Origin: Hemicordylus capensis
Lineage: Eukaryota; Chordata; Lepidosauria; Squamata; Cordylidae
Reading direction: 5' to 3'
DNA: 64,000 nucleotides
NCBI RefSeq assembly: GCF_027244095.1
Contig: NC_069657.1
Coordinates: forward strand, 143,588,857-143,652,856
The notes beneath the pieces are model-generated. The model did no database searches and was not told where the DNA came from. It saw only the letters and a list, made by a program, of their open reading frames with translations. Each line of letters begins with the position of its first letter. The first letter of the stretch is position 1. Made by a program: the position numbers and the translations under genes. Positions 1 through 20,049 of the stretch are shown here, piece after piece.

Positions 1-358
1 TCATCCCATGAAATTGATTGCCCGGAAATTTAGGACCAACAAACAGAAGTACTTTTTCACACAATGCAAAATCAACTTGTGGAATTCTCTGCCACAAGAT
101 GTGGTAACAGCCAACAACCTGGATGGCTTTAAGAAGGGTTTGGATAACTTCATGGAGGAGAGGTCTCGGCTGCTAGTTGGAGTGGGCCACCTCCAGCCTC
201 AAAGGCAAGATGCCTCTGAGTACCAGTTGCAGGGGAGTAACAGCAGGAAAGAGGGCATGCCCTCAACTCCTGCCTGTAGGTTTCCAGCGGCATCTTGTGG
301 GCCACTGTGTGAAATAGGATGTTGGACTAGATGGGCCATGGGCCTGTTCTTATGTGTT
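1..358 (+). mobile_element. CR1 LINE, 3' end (ORF2 C-terminus plus tail)
   Basis: The first part reads as the end of CR1 ORF2, with the typical LWNSLPQDVV and FKKGLDNFMEE strings at about residues 25-50 of the reading frame from position 8. The 3' untranslated part is the family's usual tail, ending near GGGCCTGTTCTTATGTG. It is cut by the window start, so its real 5' end is not seen. Related copies lie at 7077, 30262, 44187, 49897 and 61829. Assignment to CR1 is from recognition of the ORF2 end and tail. Confidence 0.9.
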
Positions 359-450
359 TTTATTGTATGTTTTAATCCTCTGTTGTAAGCAGCCCAGAGA
401 AAAATTTGTTATGGGGCGGCTAACAAACAATGTTCTTCTTCTTGTTGTCA
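359..450 (+). repeat. LINE-type tail fragment
   Basis: Sequence around AGCAGCCCAGAGAAAAATTT and GGGGCGGCTAACAAACAA resembles the 3' tail of an L2/L3-like retroposon. A reverse-orientation relative occurs at 56700-56830. The family is uncertain. Confidence 0.4.
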
Positions 451-3440
451 TCATCACCATCACCATTGATGGAGCTGCCCCGGCGTGATTGGCGAACACC
501 CTAAAATTGCGATTGGGAATTTGTGTGGGGAAACTAGTTCAGTGTAGAGCAGTTCCACATCAGAATAAATTTTAATGCAAAGTGCTGGTTACAGGAAAAT
601 GACTGAGAGAGAGATGTTCAAAAACAGAGGTGGTTTTATTTGAGGGTAAGGGGCACAATGGAGGAAGAAAGTCATTTACAGCAATGTTATTACTTAAAAT
701 ACGTTACAAGATTAACCATATAACTGTTAAGAGAAAATTTAGCTTAATGTCTGAATTAAAGTAGCTTCTAGGCCGGCCAGAGAAAGGAAGCTCAGAGAAA
801 CAGCCTCTTGGATCTAAGAGAGAAGAAACAGGGCTAGAGGGAGCCCAGTTATCATAGATTCTCGTTCCTTCCTTTATCGGCGGTGGATCTTGTAGCTCAG
901 GAGCAACTGAAGGACTTTTCTCCTCGGGGATGGACCCGGAAGCAACAAACAGCAATGAAAAATCAAGGGGGTTAGGCGGCAGGGATAGATCCCAAGGGCA
1001 TCTGTTCTCGTGAAGCCAACTACAGATGGTAGTGAGGAGGGCTGGGCAGATCGGATCCGGCAAAAGAGCTGATCAAGGGCCTGGAAGCAAGAGTGGCCCA
1101 CAGAACAAAATGCGGCCAAGTGGTATGGCAAGTGTCCGCTGCAGCGTCCAAATAACGGGTGTCTCCAAGATATGGAACCAAGTGAGGGACACTGGAGACC
1201 AAGTGGAGCACACTGGCTCCAGGCTCCAAGGGCATTTAAAGCCCAATTTGTGTCCTGAGGGAATATTCCTGTTGCCCTTCTTTCTTGAATAGACTTGTTC
1301 AGGGGAATTGCAAAAGATCCCATTGTTTGTGGTTGCTGTGCTGTGTTACAACACAATGCTTGAATGGGTCAATGCAAATGGAGTGATTGGACGTGCAAAC
1401 ACTGGAACTCTTTTAGGTCGGAAGCACCTAATAAACTAATCAGTTTTAATGGGTACATCTCTGAGTGTTTTAATGGGTACATCAACCACTTTAGCCTTCT
1501 TTTGATAAGGAGGGAATGCACATTGGTGGACCTTATCTGGCTTCCCTGCTGAGGTAATTGGATTTTAGCATGGTTGAGGCATGTATGGAGGGGAGATAAA
1601 CCAAAGGAGGGTCAATCGTGGAGAGAGACTTTGAACGGTGAGTTAACTTTAGCAAGTTAACTTCAGGAGCCTGCTTAAGTATCCCAGCATGGGGAAGGTG
1701 CGAAGCTAGTTCCCTTTCTATTTGGCTTTGGCAGCTGATAAATCTGGGGGTAACTGACCCCAAATATGCCAGCAAATGGAGAACTCACGATGCTGTGAGG
1801 CTCCTGAGCATGTCAAAAGTGAGACCCATATGCCTGCAGTCTCAAACATAGGCAGAGAGACTTCTGGGAGCTGGCAGAAGAGCAGTGCTAACAACAAACA
1901 ACAGCTGATGGGGAAAGTTTTTCCTGCTTCATTTTGATCTGACACTCTCACAGGTGCAGAGCCAGGAAAAACGCTGACAGCTGTACAGTCATTCCAGCTC
2001 CTTGCCTTGCCTCAAACTGGACACAAGCAGAGTATGGTTTTCTGTGACAAACATGTTGAATAAACTGCCAGTCTTTAGTTCCAGTTTCTCGTTTAAATTA
2101 ACTGTGTGACAGGAAGCTAATGCTGGACTGATTTTTTGTTTTGTTTTGGTTTTTTAATGTTCATTTTACATTATGATTGAGATAAATTCTCTAAAGAGGT
2201 AAGTATGTTCTTGCAATTCCTTTTTTTTTTTAAATGGTTATGAATGTTTGTTACAGTAGTGGATCTAAAGAGCCCTCCTCCTGCTGCCAGCATCACTGCC
2301 AAGAAGCTCATTCTCTAGTGCTGAGTCACTATCTGGTCTTCTGGCTTATTCCGTTTTCCAGATACTATTTGCACTGCTCATAAAAAGAAAACAAGGGCCC
2401 AAATGAGCTCTGCATTCAATAAAGTATTAATTACACAGGCAGTAGATTGGGGAGAATGTAATGGCACAATAGGTATGGGCATGTCTATGGGACACTTTTC
2501 CTAGGAACCCTGGCCTGGGTCCGATAGTTCTTACTGCTGCTGAATACACATGTTTAGGAACAACTTGCATGAGTTGCTAAAAGAAAATGCTCATCACCCT
2601 CTAAACTTTTGTTTTTTTGCGGGGGGGGGGGGAAGACATGCAACAGATGAAAGGCTTGAAATAAAGGTGATAAATAAATATATTGAAACCATTGGTGCTT
2701 ACACATAAACACAGATAGTTGCACATCAGGTTCAAACCAAATTCACTTTGTAGTATGTACGAATACTGAAGGGCAGCCCTTAGTATTTCCCCCATTCTAC
2801 TATGGGCTATTGACAACAGCAGAAATAGCCAGCTAGAACGACAAGTTTGATGGGAGTATTGAAGCTCAAACTGCCTCATGGCTGTCCAGAGAATGGGAGT
2901 GGAGGTTATTTTATTTTATTTTTTTAAGATAGACACTTGCTGCACACTCTCATCTGGGCAGATGCTACAACAAAACCTTTCTCCTGTGCTGGCTGGCAGC
3001 CATATCGGCACATAGCCTAAACTGATGCAGGGCCCACTGCCCCAATGTCTATCTGTGTTGGTCAGCACAACCACCCACAGATAATCCCATCCCCCCCCCA
3101 CCAGTGATTCACAGTTGACTTTAAGGCACACACACACTGCTTGCACTGAAGTGCTGTCAAAACCAGGACTAGCAACTTTCTTTGAAACTGTTGTTTCTGT
3201 TTGTTTTCTTAGGATGGCTCCAGGAAAGGATAATGAGGAAAACAGGGGAGAAAAGTGAATCATCCTTCTTCAACTACCCTCCCATACTCATAACCCAGGT
3301 GCATGGTTAAAGAGAAGTTTAGACTGATCTTCTTTTTAACCATGCAGCAGATCGGGGTATAATCCTTTTTAAGGCATGATGACCATGTCTGTGAAATAGG
3401 GGTTTCCATAGCGCTTATTCTGGAGTAATAAGCGTACACA
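451..3440. other. intergenic, no recognised gene
   Basis: No coding exon was recognised here. Several reading frames of 60-160 codons exist on the - strand between about 700 and 1360, but they overlap each other, lack recognisable domains and have no convincing splice sites. There is a short duplication of TTTTAATGGGTACATC near 1443-1485 and homopolymer runs at 2220 and 2622. Confidence 0.5.
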
Positions 3441-3449
3441 ATTGTGATG

Positions 3450-3565
3450 CTTATTTATTATTTACTTTTACCAAAGTGTATACCGCCTTTCACCTCAAGG
3501 CGGACTCTAGGCAATGCCCGACATAAGAACCAAATACACAAAATAAAACAATAAAAACGACCAAC
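3450..3565 (-). repeat. L2-like LINE tail fragment
   Basis: The motif TATACCGCCTTTCACCTCAA followed by an A-rich run matches the reverse complement of the L2-like tails seen more fully at 63396-63860. Confidence 0.5.
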
Positions 3566-3744
3566 CGAGAGAAGATCTATAATGGTCTATGTCCTAACGA
3601 CCTGGCCTTTCAAAATGTGTGGAGTCTAATCACGAAGGCTTAGTTAGTTAGTCCGGATCTAACATACTGTATAAGAGGAGCGTGACATGCTGCCAGCACT
3701 GGCGGAGAAGAGATAAAAATCTAAACCAGTGCGGAGTGTGTATA

Positions 3745-3782
3745 AGAAAGAAAGAAAGAGAAGGAAGGAAGGAAGGAAGGAT
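3745..3782 (+). repeat. GAAA/GGAA purine microsatellite
   Basis: A simple purine run of GAAA then GGAA units lies about 230 bp upstream of the E2 start codon. Confidence 0.9.
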
Positions 3783-3819
3783 CCCTCCAGATCTTCCACA
3801 AGCAATCCTATGCTATCTC

Positions 3820-4060
3820 AGTCTGGACCCGAGATAGAGACGCCGGCGCCGCGTTTACTCGCTCCTCTATTACGCAAGCGGTGACTCTTCTTGCCCCCCC
3901 CCCGCCCGGTAGGCTGGGAATTTGTGGCCAGCGGCAGTACCCCTGGGAGTGGCCTCGGTAGCCACCGCTCTCTGCTGTGCGCCGCCGGTTCCGGAACGGG
4001 CTACAAAACAAGATGGCGGCGGCGAGCAGGAGAGTGGGCAAGGTACGTGGAGGAGGTGGC
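3820..4060 (+). promoter_or_regulatory. UBE2L6: CpG-rich promoter and first exon of the UBE2L gene
   Basis: CpG dinucleotides are dense here compared with the flanks (for example CGCCGGCGCCGCG at 3841). The segment covers the 5' UTR and the start codon at 4013. No TATA box was seen, which fits a CpG-type promoter. The transcription start cannot be placed from sequence alone. Confidence 0.7.
4013..4042 (+). CDS. UBE2L6: UBE2L coding exon 1
   Basis: ATG in the context ACAAGATGGCG starts [10 protein letters not shown]. The exon ends in phase 0 before the donor GTACGTGG at 4043. It is too short for ordinary open-frame searches and was placed by its match to the UBE2L3 N-terminus. Confidence 0.88.
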
Positions 4061-6410
4061 CAAGGGGGCTGTAAGGTGCCTGCCTGCAGCCCTTGAGCAG
4101 CAGAGGAGCGCTGAGGAGGGGAGGCATGAAAGCGAGGGTAGGGCGGTGGGGGAGGGAGGGTAGGCAGATGGAGTCTTCAGTGCAAGCGGGGAGGATGATC
4201 GTGCTTCCGAAACGGTTACAATTGTTGCCTGGTGGTGATCTCCCTTGTCGTAGGGGACGGCCTTTGGGTTTGGCTGGTCCCCGGCATCTTTTTCTCGAGC
4301 TAGCTTCTTTTACTACCTTCTTGCATTAAAGGGCTCTTGTAGCTCGAAGACAAAGTGAAGCACGCTTTTCCCATTTCGGCACCGGGTTAGGGGTGAGAAG
4401 GAAGGGGGCAGGGGAGGGGTGGGGAACGGGATGGTGCTTCACCTGTTGAATGTCTGCCTGTCGTGCAGTGGTTCAGGGCACAGGAGTCCTGCCAGGAGAG
4501 AAAAAAGATGGTAATAATAGCCCTTACTGCTCACTCCTAGAAACACACACACACACACACGACTGTGTATAATTTGCCATTCTCACACCATTAAGCCGTT
4601 GATAGCCTTTTAAAGACAAAATTTTTAAAAAAACATGAAAGATGGGCAACAGATGCTATTGGGAATTTATTCAGTCCTTGTGGAACCGACAAGCCCCTTT
4701 AAGGAACATCCTTTAATATGGAAATAGTTGGCTGTTTTGGAGAAAAGGTTCAGAAAGCCCGGCTTAGTGTATGGGATGCTGACTGTAATTCTAAATCCCT
4801 AACTGAAAAGTCCGAAACTGAAATACTCTGTTTTTAAGAGAGCAATAAAAGCTGTGCCAGTGCAGATCAGCACCAGTTACAAAAGAGCACCTTATGTGGT
4901 TGCTTTCACTTTCTGTTACTGGTAGCTTAGAAGTTTGTTGGGAAAGAAGGAAATAACTCTGAAATAGTTTCTGTAAAACTTTTTGTAGAATGTCAATTTG
5001 CCTGTGACTGGGGAAAGCCATAACATTTGGGAAAACAGATATTTTATGATCTGAGTTTATGGAAGCTTCTGTTGATGACTTGAAAACTACAGGTAGAAAG
5101 GATAAGGCACAGAAGTGTACAGGTGGGGCTGATTTAGGAAAGGTGGTTGTTCTTTTGGGACTAGGACCCTATATCCAAAATGAATATATTACTGAATTTT
5201 TCATAAATTAATGGTGCCTGGCTGAAGTGAGAGACGAACGGAGAAATAATAGTAGCGGATATAAATTATTTGCATGTAATAAGTTATTCAAACATAGATC
5301 TGCAAAAATAATTTTCATAAGTGCCCCCGTCACTTTGACGTGTGAAGATGGAAAGACAAGCATTGCTCCTGTTTACTTCCACCATAATATGGCCTGGTTA
5401 AGTGAAGAGGAAAGTGTTCAGTAGAAGTCTTGTGCAGACATTACAGCCTTCCTTCCTACTAAAAGAGGGGAGTCAAGGGAGTAATAAGGATAATGGTTTC
5501 AAACCTGAGTATTCTTGTGGCTGGGAAGCATCCTTTTAATCTAACTGGATGACCATGCACTGATTGAAATCTGTTTCATCACACAGTTGCTGCCCACTGC
5601 TGGGCTGGGAGACATCTCATGCCTTTTCCTTTTTTTAGGAGCTGGATGAAATCAAGAGGTCGGGGTTCCGCTGCTTCCAGAATATTGAAGTGGATGAAAC
5701 TAATGTGCTCCTTTGGAAGGGACTTTTAGTGCCCGTGAGTACCAGGGAGCTGGGAGAACAGCGGGGCCTGAATGGGCTCAGAGGTGATGAGAGGTTTGCA
5801 GTGTGTTAGATAGGACATTGGGTAGAGTAAGGCCACTGCTACTCAGATTTGGACTACTGTTAAAGAACAGCAAATTGTTAGTTTATTTTTATGGCTGAGC
5901 CCATTTCTATCCTTGTGCCCAGGATGACCCTCCATACAATAAAGGGGCATTTCGGATTGAGATCAGCTTTCCTTGTGAATATCCCTTCAAGCCCCCCAAG
6001 ATCACATTCAAGACGAGGATCTACCATCCAAACATTGATGAGAAGGGCCAAGTTTGCTTGCCAATCATCAGCCCTGAATATTGGAAACCAGCTACCAGGA
6101 CAGACCAGGGTATGAGAAAGAGGGACGTGCCTTATGGGGTGGGTGAGAGGACAGCTGCCTGCTTGTTGGGTGCTTATGGCTCACCTGTAAGTTCTGCTGA
6201 TTTCCCTGCTGTATTAGGCTGTGTCCCTTTCTGACCCTCCTGACCTTTTCCACAGTGATCCAGGCACTGATAATGCTGGTGAATAAGCCTGAGCCTGCCC
6301 ATCCACTGCGTGCTGACTTGGCCGAGGAATTCACCAAGGACTACAAACGCTTCCTGTCCAATGCTGAAGAGCACACCCGCAAATTCAGTGAGAAGCGACC
6401 ATGCGAGTGA
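4013..6410 (+). CDS. UBE2L6: UBE2L-family ubiquitin/ISG15-conjugating enzyme E2 (UBE2L6 by position, UBE2L3-like in sequence)
   Basis: Four coding exons are joined in frame: 4013-4042, 5639-5734, 5923-6109 and 6256-6410, giving 155 aa. All introns are GT-AG. The product is a class I E2 consisting of the UBC fold only. It accepts ubiquitin (or ISG15 for mammalian UBE2L6) from E1 as a thioester and passes it to HECT, RBR or RING E3 ligases in cytosol and nucleus. Visible marks are the YPFKPP loop at about residues 62-67 that contacts E3s, the HPN motif at 77-79, the active-site Cys87 in GQVCLP, and the C-terminal helices ending EKRPCE. Known UBE2L3 is 154 aa with Cys86; the extra residue here is in exon 1 ([10 protein letters not shown]). 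The sequence, including [11 protein letters not shown] and the DQ|V splice position, is nearer UBE2L3 as I remember it, but SMTNL1 and TIMM10 next door mark the mammalian UBE2L6 locus. Family is certain; which paralogue is less so. Confidence 0.93.
5639..5734 (+). CDS. UBE2L6: UBE2L coding exon 2
   Basis: It begins after the pyrimidine tract and acceptor CTTTTTTTAG and ends at the donor GTGAGT. It encodes 32 residues from [10 protein letters not shown] to LLWKGLLVP, the second half of helix 1 and the first beta strands. Both ends are phase 0. Confidence 0.95.
5923..6109 (+). CDS. UBE2L6: UBE2L coding exon 3 (active-site exon)
   Basis: The acceptor is TTGTGCCCAG; the donor is GTATGA at 6110 after one base of a split Val codon. 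The exon carries YPFKPP, HPN and the catalytic cysteine. It encodes 62 whole residues. Confidence 0.96.
6256..6410 (+). CDS. UBE2L6: UBE2L coding exon 4 and stop
   Basis: The acceptor is CTTTTCCACAG. The exon completes the Val codon, continues [13 protein letters not shown] to EKRPCE and stops with TGA at 6408-6410. It contains the C-terminal helices of the UBC fold. Confidence 0.95.
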
Positions 6411-7076
6411 CCCCTCCCATCCCAACTGTCTACCCAGCTTCCCTGCCTGCCTCTGTCATTAGCTGCCTGGGGAGAACTTTCCATATATTCTTAGTCCCAG
6501 TGGGACGGTAGATGAGTGGGACCAAGACAACCACTCCCAAAACTGCAGATCAACAAAATAACATGCATGATGGAATTCTGGGTTGCTCTGGACTGTGAGA
6601 TGAACTCTGCATCTGAGAGGGAGTAGGCTTCTACCTGGGGGAGACTTGGCTTGCACTTTGGGTGGATGAAGCTTCATGCCTGGCTGTGATGAAGCAGGAG
6701 GCCTTCTCCAGAATTGGATGGGCATCATGGGTACCCTTTCTCTCTCTCTCTCCCTTTCATCACAAGGATTCTTATAGTGTTGCTAGGCACTTAAAAAACC
6801 TACAGTAAACATTCCTGGGGGGAAAGGTGAAGAGAGGTAAAGATACAAATGACTTTCTTTAAACTGACCAAGAGGGAGCACTTAGTTTGGAAGGCTGGGA
6901 CTTGTGAAATGGGAAATGACTTGGTGAGGAGCCAAGAGGCTCTGTGAGTGGAGCAAGGTAGAGATGAGGATCAGGCAAGTAACTGGTCTCTGTTGCCAAC
7001 AATGTGTACATAGAAAATATTTTTTAAACAGCTCAGTCCTAACTGTGCTTACTCAGAAGCCGGAAGTCAAAATGAA

Positions 7077-7445
7077 CATAAGAACAGCCCTGCTGGATCA
7101 GGCCCAAGACCTCTTTAGTCCAGCATCCATTTACACACAGTGGCCCACCAGATGCCTCTGAGAAGCTCACAGACAAGAGGTGAGGGCATACCCTCTCTCC
7201 TGCTGTTACTCCCCGGCAACTGGTATTCAGAGGCATTGTGCCTCTGAGACTGGAGGTGGCCCTCAGCCACCAGACTAGTAGCCATTGATAGACCTGTCCT
7301 CAGTGAATTTGTCTAGTCCCTTTTGAAGCCATCCAAGCTAGTGGCTATCACCACATCCTGTGGCAGAGAATTCCATAGATTCATTGTGCACTGTGTGAGA
7401 AAAGTACTTTATTTTGTCAGTCCTGAATTTCCTGGCTTGAAACTG
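7077..7445 (-). mobile_element. CR1 LINE 3' end, antisense in the UBE2L 3' region
   Basis: It starts with the reverse tail ACATAAGAACAGCCCTGCTG and continues through the reverse complement of the CR1 ORF2 end (GGCAGAGAATTCCATAG). It lies downstream of the E2 stop, inside the 3' UTR if the polyadenylation signal at 8168 is the one used. Confidence 0.9.
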
Positions 7446-8046
7446 AATCTAGAAATTCAGAGAGGTTTTTGTCAGTGAACCATAATGGAACCTAAAACCT
7501 CTGTTGCTTTGAGTTGGAACTGAGCCCTTTAAATACATAAAGCGATAACTAGTTCAAAATAAGTGGTTCAGTAATCAGGCACTCAGCTTTCAATGGTATA
7601 ACTTCACTTGTACAATTGCTTTCTTTTCCCGTGTTTTTAATCCTGTTCTTTGTAACTTTTTTTAAAAAAAGAAACCAACGGTTATGACACTTTTTCCAAT
7701 TCAAATCATCATCATTGCATGAGTTTTTATAGAGTGACATTACACACAAGAGTATGAACCAGTTTAGATATATTTGTGCTGAATAATTTCAGTGCTTGAA
7801 CCAGTTACCAAACCACTTTTTCAAGTTAGTGTCTGAACTAGAGAGTTAAAAAAAAATGATGAATTGTAATGGAGTCCATATTTTTCATGGTCCAGCTTCC
7901 TCCTCAGAAGCATCCTGTACTAGGGGGCTGGACCACACGATCTCCAAAGTCCTTTTTGACTAAAATCCTATTATAAGTAAATCCCTTTGCGTTTAATGGG
8001 ATTTGTTTCTTAGTGTGTGTGTTTAGAATGTAACATAAGGCTACAA

Positions 8047-8120
8047 TCCTGAACACACTAAGAAGTAAACCTCATTGAAGTCGGGGCTCTTACTTCTGAG
8101 TAAAACATGCATAGAATTGC
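8047..8120. repeat. short dispersed repeat with palindromic core
   Basis: It matches a recurring pattern: CCCATTGAA-like sequence, a few bases, CAGTGGG-like sequence, then CTTACTTCTGAG. Other copies are near 9172, 15185, 32350, 39577, 47310 and 56510. The family is not named. Confidence 0.55.
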
Positions 8121-8167
8121 TCTGCATATCTGTTTCCTTTGTGTTTGTGAATGACTCCTTTTTTCCT

Positions 8168-8173
8168 AATAAA
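8168..8173 (+). terminator. UBE2L6: candidate polyadenylation signal of the UBE2L gene
   Basis: This is the first canonical AATAAA found downstream of the stop at 6410, implying a 3' UTR of about 1.8 kb. A non-canonical signal nearer the stop cannot be excluded. Confidence 0.35.
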
Positions 8174-8179
8174 AATACT

Positions 8180-9890
8180 CTTCTACTGTCTGAAAGGCAT
8201 GCTCGTTCATGGCAGTAGATCCTTCTCGCCCCAGCTTTCTTTCATAGCTCTGCTCTACCTCCTACTGTTAGGATTACTGGGCCATGTTCTTGGCATAATG
8301 AGGAGAATCTCAGGAGACAGTATTAATCACCCACACAGAAATACACTGCGAGGATACAATTGCCTAATAGTTAGAGGGATCTAGGATTGTGGTTTGGTTT
8401 TTCCAGGGTAATTTATGGAGCACATGGCAACATCAAGATCAGTTTCCAGGCTTTCTTTGGGCATTTCAGGGCTTAATGTGAACTAGGAACCACCAGAGCT
8501 TTGCCCCAGGACTGCTTTCAGTACCAGGATTTGGGTCTAGGATGTGAAACAGTGCTCTCAGTACTGAATCAACAAAACTGCCCACAGACTCAAAATCTGC
8601 CAATGGAACATGCTCTTCAGCAGCTGCATCCACCTTTTCTAGGACTTCCATTTCTCTCAGCATGGCTCCCTGAGGTGCCTTTCACAAACTATTTTCTTGC
8701 AGTAGTTTCTGAAATTGGTGGATGAAAAGTTCCCCAGTTCTATGGAGCAAAGTGCCTGCCTACAGGTCTTTTGGTTAAGACAAAAGGGAGATGTTTGCGG
8801 CTCTCATTCTTTATTTAAAAGAAATTGCCTCAGAGAGAGAGAGAGTAAGTGGGCCACCCAAAACCAGTTTGTGATATTGTATTATGAACGTCTCAACTAC
8901 ACCATTTCATTTCGTCCTTTTCTAGAATCCTGGACTTTGTGGGGAAACAAGATAAATCATTGCAGCCAAGCCTCTGCCCTCAGTATCCTATATCCAAAGC
9001 ATCAGTTGCAGATGCTTGCCCTGGCCTTTTCTTGTATGTAAACTGGCAAGGAAGGGGGATTCCAGTTTCAATAGGCAGCTGGTTTATTTGACAAACTGGC
9101 TTTATAAAAATCGGTTTCCTTTGTGTATCCTAGCTATGTTTTTCAGACTTCAATGGGTCTTAATCCCAAGTCAGAGGCTACAATCCCAAGCACAACTACT
9201 AGGGAGTAAGACCCATTGAATGCAGTGGAGTTTACCTCTGAGGAAAAAGGCATAGGATCAGGTTGTACATTCTTCTGTAGTTTTAAGGAATTCTGGGGTG
9301 TCTCCAAGGAGCATGGGTGGCAAATGTCTTCCTGATATCCTCACCATTTGGGGGCAGAAATGGACTTCTAGATACTGAACTCTTTGCCATAACAAAATAC
9401 AGCATGGTTGCCTTTAAACTGTGCTTTAATGGATGAAGTGTTGTAGAAGTGAAGTATGATTGCAGCATGAGTTGAAAGAGAATTTTCTAGCATTTGTAGC
9501 CAAAAGGAAAGGGAATGGAATTGGTGGCAGTGGCTTGCTAAAGAGGCACCAGGATTATTACTTATTCCAAGTTCTGTTTTCATGGAGGCCAGATCTTTGA
9601 AGATGATTAGTGACCCCTCAGGATGGAGGCAATAATCCCTTCCCTGTTTATCTTTCAAGCATACTGGCAGGAAGTCTGTGTGTACCACACTTCAAGAAGG
9701 AATAACCACTGTAGTTCAAGCCAGTGCTGTATGTAGGAAATAGTAGAAAAGAGACGGGGGTACATCCCATGTTGCCTTCTCCCTGAAAAGCAAACAAAGA
9801 AGAAATCCTGAATGTGAGACTTTAAAGGAGGGGGGAAATCCTAGCAGAACAAGATAGCAACAATCACACCTTTTGGAGCGCTATTGCAGT
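8180..9890. other. intergenic between the E2 gene and SMTNL1
   Basis: No exon was recognised. A copy of the short palindromic dispersed repeat lies at about 9172-9264; the rest is unassigned. Confidence 0.5.
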
Positions 9891-10039
9891 ACCTAGAGCA
9901 GGGATTCTCAACACTGGGTCCCCAGTTGTTGGACTTCAACTCTCATAATCCCCAGCCCCAGTGGCCTTTGGTTGAGGATCATGGTAGCTGAACTCCAATA
10001 ACATCTGGGGACCCAACGTTGAGAATCCCTGACCTTGAG
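9891..10039. mobile_element. hAT-type hairpin MITE
   Basis: The element at 9899-10031 has terminal inverted repeats beginning CAGGGATTCTCAAC at both ends. It is flanked by near-identical 8 bp duplications, ACCTAGAG on the left and ACCTTGAG on the right. It folds back over almost its whole length around a core resembling AACTCTCATAATCCCCAG. It carries no coding sequence. Eight-base duplications and CAGGG termini are typical of hAT. Confidence 0.8.
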
Positions 10040-10520
10040 CATGGGTGGCAAACTCAAGTGTGGGTGGAGGTCCGCCCCATCACCAAACAGATATGCAGAA
10101 GCTGTGCTTCTGATTTTGCATCAAATCCTGACCCGTAGTCGGCCTAGTGGTTAGCAAGTTATGTGGCGTGTAGTGGGGTTCTGCAGGTCTTACTGAGGAC
10201 TTTGAAGGACCTGATGAGGCCCCAGGCTTTCTGTTTGACAGCCCTGGGCTTAACCATTGCACTGTAGAAGGCATCCTTCTTGAACTTTTTTGTTTATAGC
10301 CACAGCTACATAGGGATTCTGTTTCTTCACTGAAGCATCTGATAACTGAGCAGGGATTCTGTCCTTTACCATTTCCTCAGTCCTATCAGCTACTCTCCTT
10401 CACAGTATACTCTCCTTCAGTGATGAACTCCATGGCATTCCCCCTCACCTGTCCCCCACACCAGCCATACTTTCCTCTGTTGTTTCCAAGCAGCCTCCAG
10501 CAGAAGCCTGCCTTCCATGT

Positions 10521-19981
<9,461 letters not shown>

Positions 19982-20045
19982 GACAGCCACTTTCCTCTAA
20001 AGTTTCAGTGTAGAATGAATCAGGCAGCCTCTTCCTGCTCCAGCT
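19982..20045 (-). other. SMTNL1: SMTNL1 5' UTR piece with splice acceptor
   Basis: On the - strand a pyrimidine-rich tract ends GTGTCTTTCCAG just before 20045, a good acceptor 64 bases upstream of the start codon. It implies at least one noncoding first exon further upstream (above 20045), which was not located. Confidence 0.55.
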
Positions 20046-20049
20046 CTGG

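Noticed and set aside
874-1356. A 160-codon - strand open frame near the window start
   Set aside because: No homology recognised, and competing frames overlap it on both strands.
3745-3782. Purine run upstream of the E2 gene as an interferon response element
   Set aside because: The GAAA units are spaced by four, not the six needed for the GAAANNGAAA pattern. It is a plain microsatellite.
19988-19990. GTG as an upstream start of SMTNL1
   Set aside because: Vertebrate initiation at GTG is not expected, and an ATG lies six bases further on in the same frame.
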